From: Delphinapterus leucas
Taxonomy: Eukaryota; Chordata; Mammalia; Artiodactyla; Monodontidae
Direction of reading: 5' to 3'
DNA length: 64,000 nucleotides
Assembly: GCF_002288925.2 (NCBI RefSeq)
Contig: NW_022098026.1
Coordinates: 25,344,921-25,408,920, forward strand
The position numbers and the translations under genes are program-made. Below the pieces are notes generated by a model. The model ran no database searches. It saw only the letters and a program-made list of their open reading frames with translations, and was not told the DNA's origin. Shown piece after piece: positions 56,481-64,000 of this stretch; the stretch's first letter is position 1; every line of letters starts with the position of its first letter.

Positions 56481-58937
56481 AGCTGTTCTATTATATTGTC
56501 TCCTCCTCAATATCTGAACTTTTCTTATTAAAGCCACTAAAGCCTCAATCTTTTCCTTCCAGACCCTAAATTTTTGGACAACTTCCCTAGTACTTCCCAC
56601 CTCAAGACCCCCATATTATTCCTTTGATCCCTCAATGGCTAAGTACTTATTTTCCTCTGACAGGGCAGGTACAAAGGAACTGAAAGGAGAAAAGCGTTGT
56701 CTAAAAGTGGAATTTACAGATTTCGTGGTCTGTCTCACATATTTATGAGCCAACTTTCTTTAAATATTTACATCCTGCATTTACATTTTATTACTATTTG
56801 ATTTGTTTCTTATAGCTGATCTGAAGTGTGAAATTGGAAGCCTGGAGCTTGCTAAGACTTTCATGCTAGAGAAATGCACAATGAAGAAATTGGAGTTTCA
56901 TGGGTTTTTTCCTCCCCCACCAAGGACAAGAGCATTCTGCAAGGAAATCTTTGAGATCTCTTGCATCTGCCCACTGCCTCCCCCAGATATTCTTCCTTAA
57001 CGTGTTCCCGGCTCTCGCTCATGCTACAAGGGTCTTTCCCGAGGAGTCAGAGACTACCGCCGGGGACCAAGAAGGTTTGATTCTGAATGTGGATAGCGGA
57101 AGGAAGGCAGGACCAAACCCAGAGAGGGGAGTTAAATTTCAGGAAAGCAGCTTTCCTCTTTTTAACTCTATTAAACCTCTTTTCTTTTTCCCTAAGTCCA
57201 AATTCCTTCTCTCTTCTCAGCATCTATTTCTTCTTCTAAGAAATTTGTCAATTCTTAACAAAATCCCAATCCATCTCTCAAGTAAATCTGTAAACTCTTA
57301 ACTCTTGTTGAAGTATAATTTTCAAAATGGTAAAATCATGACACTTAGGCAAATGCAAAATGTACATATTAGTGATTTTACTCATTATTTATTTATTTAT
57401 TAAATCAGAGTTTCTGTAATATGTTAAAACTGGTCCAAAGCGCATTTGAGAAGCTAAATATTCATAGGCAATAGAAAAATGAAAGGAAAAGAGTGGTTTT
57501 TCTTATGCAGTCAACTCGAGCTTCAAGCCTTGAGATGCACATTTTATGCACAGGATTGATCTTTATGACCCTGAATAAACTAAACTAGTGATTGATCTTT
57601 TGCCAGTCATAATAGCCAGCTCTTGTATCACCTGATTCAAGGGACAGAATGAATATTAATCTCTTCTCTTGTTCCTGGGAGAGACCTCATCACAGGATGA
57701 TAAGGGTACAATAGTCTGATACTGAAGTTGGAGAAATGGAATTTCATATCCTTTCTCCTAACCTTTCTTTGTTTTGCCAGATAATTTTTTAACCCCACCC
57801 ACTGACTCACAACATGCCCAAAGTTAAATCTGGGGGTGCTCATTTCATGCAATGTCTTTGTCTCTCACAATATCCTCCCATCTTACAACTCTATTTATGG
57901 CAAAGAGATAAGTAACTGAAAATAGAGAACAAAAAAGAAGAATGGATGAGAACAATGCTTTCAGGTAGAATGTGGTGCAGGTGCTTGAACCGGTCTTGAC
58001 TCATCACAGATGTGATGTGCTCTGTGTGGAAACTGAAAGATTCCCCCTACTCAACACTTTCACACACTGGGGCCCAAGTATTCCTGCCTGAACAACCCAT
58101 TTGAAAGAAGGCAGAGAGAATTGTTCTCACCTCACTAAAAAAGCTTTGCATAAAGGGAAAGAGCTTTCTCCTTCCCTAAACGATAGAGGTGAGAGTGAAT
58201 TTTTCCTCACCTTGAAAGGTGCTAAGCCTTCCTGCCTGACAAGGATCCAGGGCATTGGTGGGCAGGGTCAACCACCGTGGGTGGAGGAGAAGAGGGCTGT
58301 GCAGGATTGTAGAAGCTCAGCAGACCATGTGTGCAGGGCACCTGGAAGCAAAACGGTTCTACATTTTTACGGGCTCTGATGAAGGCCTGGTCCTGAGAAG
58401 CAAAGACCAGAGGCTGCGGCACGGATTCTTGAGCTCATATAATAATCCCCTTGGGGTCTTTTAGAGAGCTATTGAAGCAGAGGACGTGGAGGGCAGAAGG
58501 GAGTATTTGGCAGGAATGTGACTTTTCAGGGTGAATAGGTCAGGGCTCATTCATTCACCCAGGCAAATCAGGGGTCAGGATATATTGGTTATACAACAAA
58601 GAGTTTTAGGTTCCTTCTCCAATCTCTCATATCTACTTTTCAGTTGGATAAACTGAGAGTGAGCTACAGAAATGCAGTGCAGCCTAATGCTACAACCCTA
58701 TCATCTGTCTGACTTTTCATGCATCACTGTCTCCACATTGGAGTATAGTAGGACAGCGGTAGAAAATACAGACACTTTTATTTGTACAGTTTGCTCATGC
58801 CCCAATCTCCTGTTAATCGCACTGTTTGTCTTCATAAAAGAGAGTTTCTTGAAGTCATGAGAAGAGAGGAAATTTTGTTTCACGAGTTTCCCTTGATTGA
58901 TCTGGAGTGTCTGGCAGAGGACTTCCTAGCCTGGAGT
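56481..58937. other. unassigned sequence
   Basis: About 2.5 kb, non-coding as far as can be seen. The tract 56,995-57,100 holds more CpG than its neighbours. A plus-strand open frame (56,816-57,000) follows an acceptor-like TTTGTTTCTTATAG, but no good donor follows. Confidence 0.35.
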
Positions 58938-58979
58938 CAGTATGAGAAATCCAGCCCGGGGAAAGGACTTCATGCCCCT
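58938..58979 (+). repeat. unclassified repeat tract, copy A
   Basis: CAGTATGAGAAATCCAGCCC, then GGGGAAAGGACTTCATGCCC, is similar over about 40 bp to 60,199-60,239 and less clearly to 63,366-63,415, all in the same orientation. Confidence 0.45.
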
Positions 58980-59590
58980 CCTTTTCAATAGAACTGTAAA
59001 GTCTGTGGACACTACTTCTTTAGTGTCCCCTTCAAATGAAAGCTCCTCTTAGAAAGCTTAACACCATGAAGCCACAGTTCCCTACAGAGTTATTATAGCT
59101 GTGCTTCTGGGCAATGCAGAGAGTCAATGAATTTTACACCACAGAGGTCTCCTTAGGGGTCACTTACATCATCCCAACACCAGGCAAATTTAGATTTTAT
59201 GTTATAATAAGGAAAACTGGGCCAGGGACTTATCCAGAGTTTTGGGTGTTTTGCCTTCAGTATGAGAACAGAGTATCAGTGGTAGAATTCAAGACTGTAC
59301 TGTTATTAGATCATCCTCTTAACTCCTGAAAGGCGTGATATGTAAGAATGCCATGAGTGGTGAATTTAACCTCAGGCTACTCTATTGTCCTAGGTGAGGC
59401 TTTAAAGGTCATTACATCAGGAGCAAATTAACACTGACAAAGAAAAATGTCCATTCTTTCTATACCTCCAAACAACTCAATTTCCAAGCCTTCTTTATTT
59501 TATCTTTAGTCACTGAACTGGAGACCCAGACAGGAGGAATAGGTCACATTGCTTCATGATTATGTCCCCTAGATTCCCAGCCTCTGTAAC
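58980..59590. other. unassigned sequence
   Basis: May belong to the same decayed repeat as the tract to its left. A related 'cttcagtatgagaac' word occurs near 59,257. No gene evident. Confidence 0.4.
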
Positions 59591-59605
59591 CAGGAACAAT
59601 TTTTA

Positions 59606-59743
59606 TTTATTTATTTATTTATTTTTATTTATTTGTCTGCACCACGCAGCATGTGGGATCTTAGTTCCCCCAACCAGGGATCGAACCCGCGTCCCCAGCA
59701 GTGGAAGCACGGAGTCTTAACCACTGGACCGCCAGGGAAGTCC
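59606..59743 (-). mobile_element. short CHR-type SINE
   Basis: Reverse short-class SINE: TTTATTTA tail, 'cagcatgtgggatcttagtt', 'aaccagggatcgaacccgcg' and 'ccactggaccgccagggaag'. A perfect 15-bp duplication CAGGAACAATTTTTA lies at 59,591-59,605 and 59,744-59,758. Confidence 0.95.
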
Positions 59744-59758
59744 CAGGAACAATTTTTA

Positions 59759-60198
59759 AATATAAGAGCAAAAGGAGATGTGGCGTATTGTGCTTCATGC
59801 AAATTCCTCTGTAATTTTTAAGATTTGTTTGCTGTTCATAACTGAGAGAAGATCTTTATTCTTTTTTTTTGATACAGTGGAATGACTAATGACTATCTGA
59901 TTTTAATACATAATTAATAAGATTAAAAAACTTACAGTGAATCAGAGGTGATGGAGCTCCTAATATTTCCTCCATTTTTCCAACCATTTCTATTTTGGCT
60001 CTAATACACAATAGCATGAGGATGTCAAAGAGGAAGAACAAAGTGCTTTGAATCATGCAATGTCCTAATTTTCCAGAATTTTCTGGAAACTGTCCTAGGT
60101 CTGACTTTATGTGGAGATCTGTATGGAGATATTACAGAACAAGGGTAGGTTTATTTCGCATACCTTCCCTGAAGGAAGAGTCATCATGTCCCAGACCT
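59759..60198. other. unassigned sequence
   Basis: AT-rich; nothing recognised. Confidence 0.45.
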
Positions 60199-60239
60199 CA
60201 GTATGAGATATCAAGCCCAGAAAGGACATTTATGCCTTA
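60199..60239 (+). repeat. unclassified repeat tract, copy B
   Basis: CAGTATGAGATATCAAGCCC followed by AGAAAGGACATTTATGCC; about 80-85 percent like copy A by eye, with a 2-3 base gap. Confidence 0.45.
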
Positions 60240-61789
60240 TTGTGGCTTCTGTGACCTAAATTAGATTAAGTCAAAGTCATGGTCTCTTATAGGTCATAAT
60301 GACAACCTTTTCTATCTCTTGAACTAAAGCTTGTAAGAGATATTAAATTTAGTTTTTGAGCCTCAGTTTCTCAGATCAACCTAGGTAAGGGTCTATAAAT
60401 AGGATTTTACAAGCACATGGTATGAGACAAAGGAAAAGGAGCTTCTTTGGCTGCTAACATCTCCTGGGCTTTCCAGATTTCTTTAACCTAAGCTTTAGCT
60501 AATACACCACAAAATTCAATGAAGCAATGCCCTCAATCCTCATACTTTCCTCCATTTGGCACCCTATTTTCAGGTCAGACAGATTCATGTATGAAATAGA
60601 GGATGTGAAAATGAAGATGACTGAGACCAAAAATTCCAAGCACACGGTAGTAATTTCTTAGTTCAGAGCCTAGTCTGAGAGACCAAAACTTGAAGAGGAA
60701 CCCTGATGCGGTTTCTCTCCATCTCCTTTAACAAATATGTGAGTGATGTGTCACCAACACTCCTAGTGTCCTTTTAGTATGGACATCTCCCCTCCACCTC
60801 TATCCCTCAATAGAGGAGTGATTCCATGACTGTCCCTGCAAAACCCTCAGTCTCTGTAGCTGTGCATGGGAGCTATAGGTGGAAACTAGAATTGTACTTT
60901 CCTTTTCCAGTGAAAAGCCTTTAGAATACATCTTACTTAACTCTTCCTCCAGTCTTGGTTTGATTAAAAATTCATCAATAGAATACTGAATTTCACCCCT
61001 CCCAGGACCATACCCAGAACTTATTGAGTCTAACCATCAAGACCAGGATCTTTTGAGACATACCTTCTGGCAGGACCTCATCTAAACTGTGGGGCAGTCA
61101 TGGGTATATCGTATATCTTATGCTATTAAACAGTCTGGGATGGGTTTTCACATGTTGGTGAACAAATTTGCTATGGGATAATCAAGTGGAATAGAGCTTC
61201 ATGCTAACACTTTTTATCCTGTTTCTGTTTTCAGTCACTTTCTACTATGGCAAGAATCTTAGCATGGAGGACAGGCCAAAGGGCAGTACTGGAATGCTTT
61301 GCTTTATGTCTTATACTCATTTCCCCAATATTCTTTTCTACTCTTAATTGCCTTTGTGGCCAGTTTTCATGTGTAGGCTTTAAAGTTGAAAGAGAGGATT
61401 TTTTCACTGAGACACACATGAGGACTCCAGAATTAGCAGTGAGTCTTAATAATCCATGTCTAATATCAGGGACCGGCTTTTGAGTCAGGGCTTCATGTAT
61501 TTCCTGTAATTTGTGATCACACTTATTATGTCTCCCACACACAAGGGAGCAGGTGGACAGAGATTACTGAGGAATACCTAGCCTGCCTTCTACTGAGAGC
61601 TGCAGGCAGAGCACGGACCTTATCTCCCTATGCTACAGCATACACTTCTAAGTGGCACAGTGAGCAATGTCCCTTCCCAGATCTGTGTGAATCATGCCTT
61701 TATGACTAGAAAAGACCATTGGAAACTGTCTTATAAAATCAGATTATATAGAAAACAGCTTCTGCTGATGAAGTCATGGAGAAACAGAC
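60240..61789. other. unassigned sequence
   Basis: About 1.5 kb of non-coding sequence; probably holds a decayed repeat that I cannot name. The 103-codon minus-strand frame at 61.2-61.5 kb has no support. Confidence 0.4.
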
Positions 61790-63020
61790 ACTCTCATTGA
61801 TTACTTGTGTGAATGCAAATTGATAGTGAGATGGGGGAAAGAGGCAGAGAGAGACTACTTAAACATAACTGTCAGCTCTGTCTGCTGAGAAGGCCTATCA
61901 GCCATGACACACCAGTATCCAGACCATGAATTCTAAATACCATACTTCATTAAAAGAAAAGAAACAAGAGCTCGTGGGAGAAATGGTTGATTCCAGGGCA
62001 AGGCAGTAAAGTACAAGATGAGCCTGGAACATCTTGCCATGCCAGAAAGTAAAGAAATATTCAAAGAACGACAGGGACACTTCAAAATCAAACGAGCCAG
62101 CTTGAAAGACTCCCACTAGCAAAATTTGGGAAAGTTTGAGCATCAACATGAATAATTGTAGTAATGGAATATAATACATTGAATAAAATCAGAATCCCAT
62201 GAGTCCATACCAACACATATAAACAAATAAACAAAATGGAATAAATAGGGGAAAAGGGATAGTTCCCTTCTACAGTAGAATGTCAATTAATAACCATAAA
62301 AGGAATGATCCATCATTTGGCAAACCATCATTTAGCAAACATCATAGTAATATTTTTAGGCATGAATCATCAATGGTTGCTAAAAGTAATGAGTTAAAGT
62401 TTGATGAGGAAGTAGACATTTACAGAGCCTCAAATTATCTCTCCACAAGGCCCCTATTAATTACAAAGGGAAAAATTGTAACTTTATAGTGACGAAAAGT
62501 TGGTTGACATCTCTTTAATCAAGCGATTAAAGATAACCAAGAGTAGGACAGATAGAACTCACGTGCCTCCTTAACATGATGCACGGGAAAAAACACAACA
62601 TTCCTTCCAAGGAATCTGCCAAACTCATGATATTGCAATTCTAATCCATGAGGAAACAGTGGATAAACCCAGATTGAGGGACGTTCTACAAAATAACTCG
62701 TCTGCACGCTTCAAAAATGTTAAAGTAAGAAAAGACAAAGTAGGACTGAGAAAATCTTCCCTATTAGAGAAGACTAGAGACATGATTATTAAGTGCTTTG
62801 GAATCTTGGATTGCATCCTGGGGAACTGAAACAAAATAAAACAACGTGCCATGAAGGACACTAATGAGATAACTGGCAATATTTCAATAAGGTATATAGA
62901 TTAGAATTATATCATTCTTAATTTCCTCCTTTTGATAATTGAATTCTTGTTGTGAAAGAAATTGCCCTTGTTTTTAGGATATACACACAGTATTTAGGGG
63001 AAAAAACATAATGTCTGAAT
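61790..63020 (+). mobile_element. old L1 (L1M-type) 3' end, sense
   Basis: About 1.2 kb of L1M 3'-UTR-like sequence: 'attccttccaaggaatctgc', 'attgagggacgttctacaaa', 'gacaaagtaggactgagaaa', 'cttggattgcatcctgggga', 'gatataactggcaa'-type blocks near 62,865-62,885 and 'gttttt-aggatatacacaca' near 62,970-62,990. The left border is uncertain. Confidence 0.72.
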
Positions 63021-63879
63021 TTTTCTCTGTAAGTTTTCTCTTTGTCCTCCCCCTTTCCCCTCTTTTCTTTCTCCCCTGCCCTCCCTCCTCCTTCCAGTGT
63101 TGCTGCAGTGACGCTCACAGGAATCTCAAACACACAGGATGCAAATGGGAAAAGAACCAGTCCCTTCTCCTTCCTACAGTCTTCTAGTCTCCCTCTGGCA
63201 CCTGCTATTGGCAGAGTTTACTGGCCAAGCAGCAATGGGGTTTGCATAATCCCAGCCCTAATATTGCAAATCAAAGTAATGAGGAGTGCAACTGAAGCCG
63301 AGAGACAATGCTTCCTTGTCTCTTAGCCCTTCAGAGCTTTCTAGGAGGTGCCTTCATGACATACTTCAGGATAAGAGACTCAGCCTTGGAGAGGAAACTT
63401 CATGTTTCCTCTTAGGTGGGCAGGATTCTGACCTATGAGTGCTCACATCTCCTGGTGTCATTTTCTTAAAGGAGACACTTTTATTCCACAGGAAGTAAGC
63501 TATATGCTTTATCCTTGTGGTCAGAAATTTCTATAAAATTCTCAGCAAATTTTTCACTAGTGTTGGGACCTTCATTGAGAATCAATTATTATGAGCTCTT
63601 TCTCCAGGGAAGAACATTTAGAGATAATCTACCTCTCTCTTCCAGCCTTTATGAGATGTAAGGTCCTTACAATGCATAATGAGTGTCTTTCCCTCCCAAT
63701 AGCATAACCAGATCTCTCTAAATTTGACCTTCAGGGCTATGTTTATTTACTTATTTTTTAAAATATGCCTTTTGGAAGAATATTGTCAAGTTGTAGATCA
63801 GTGAACTGTGTGGTATGCTTTCTGTTTAGTACCATAGAATTGGGGGCATGGGGTTTTTAAAAAAAATTTATTTAGTTAT
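63021..63879. other. unassigned sequence
   Basis: C/T-rich near 63,040-63,098, then ordinary sequence with a possible third copy of the unclassified tract at 63,366-63,415. Confidence 0.4.
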
Positions 63880-63998
63880 TTATTTTTTGGCTGCACCACG
63901 TGGCTTGTGGGATCTTAGTTCCCTGACCAAGGATAGAACCCAGGCCCATGGCAGTGAAAGTGCCCAGTCCTAACCGCTGGACCACCAGGGAACTCCCT
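63880..63998 (-). mobile_element. short CHR-type SINE at window edge
   Basis: Reverse short-class SINE: 'ggctgcaccacgtggcttgt', 'gggatcttagttccctgacc' and 'ctggaccaccagggaactcc'. The right flank is cut by the window end, so no target duplication can be seen. Confidence 0.9.
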
Positions 63999-64000
63999 GG

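Noticed and set aside
56816..57000. Plus-strand open frame after an acceptor-like TTTCTTATAG
   Set aside because: No convincing donor follows, no protein family is recognised and the frame is short.
1..64000. CRISPR arrays, operons, plasmid or phage features
   Set aside because: The DNA is mammalian; no regularly spaced repeats or prokaryotic gene arrangement are present.

Overview
The window is mammalian nuclear DNA, almost certainly from a cetacean or a very close whippomorph relative. The evidence is its recent transposons: tRNA-Glu-derived SINEs of the CHR type in several size classes, and LINE-1 copies with a cetartiodactyl-type 3' end. Primate Alu, rodent B1/B2, pig PRE-1 and ruminant BovB are not seen. 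Family names are assigned from memory of the consensus sequences; no database was searched. No complete protein-coding gene is present. Almost every long open frame is transposon-derived or accidental.

Layout. From 1 to 34,130 the DNA is dense in insertions: nine CHR SINEs lie outside the large L1 and one within it. There is an L1 3' tail at 2,677, long antisense L2 fragments (9.3-10.2, 11.6-12.9 and 17.6-19.0 kb), two oppositely oriented MLT1 solo LTRs (8.3 and 20.7 kb), a truncated L1 with a SINE inside it (23.4-25.5 kb), and a nearly full-length but dead L1 (26,584-34,129) flanked by an 11-bp target duplication. From 34,130 to 54,716 there is no recognisable lineage-specific insertion for 20.6 kb, only old MIR, L2 and L1M fragments. 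The right end (54.7-64 kb) again carries recent insertions (L1 tail at 54.7, short SINEs at 59.6 and 63.9 kb) and an old L1M 3' end at 61.8-63.0 kb.

The best host-gene signal is at about 49,541-49,960. This is a GC- and CpG-enriched block with a strong minus-strand splice donor at 49,540, an RFX-type X-box next to a CCAAT box at 49,910-49,932, and GC-rich C tracts. I read it as the promoter and first exon of a minus-strand gene whose first intron would run leftwards through the rest of the window. The gene is not recognised. Two much weaker minus-strand exon candidates lie at 1,301-1,348 and 13-114.

The order of insertion can be read in several places: MLT1 into L1M, a short SINE into L1M, MIR and a hAT element into L2, and CHR SINEs into L1 copies and beside each other. 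Stretches called unassigned show no gene, RNA gene or repeat that I can name by eye; a profile search would probably assign part of them to diverged ancient repeats.
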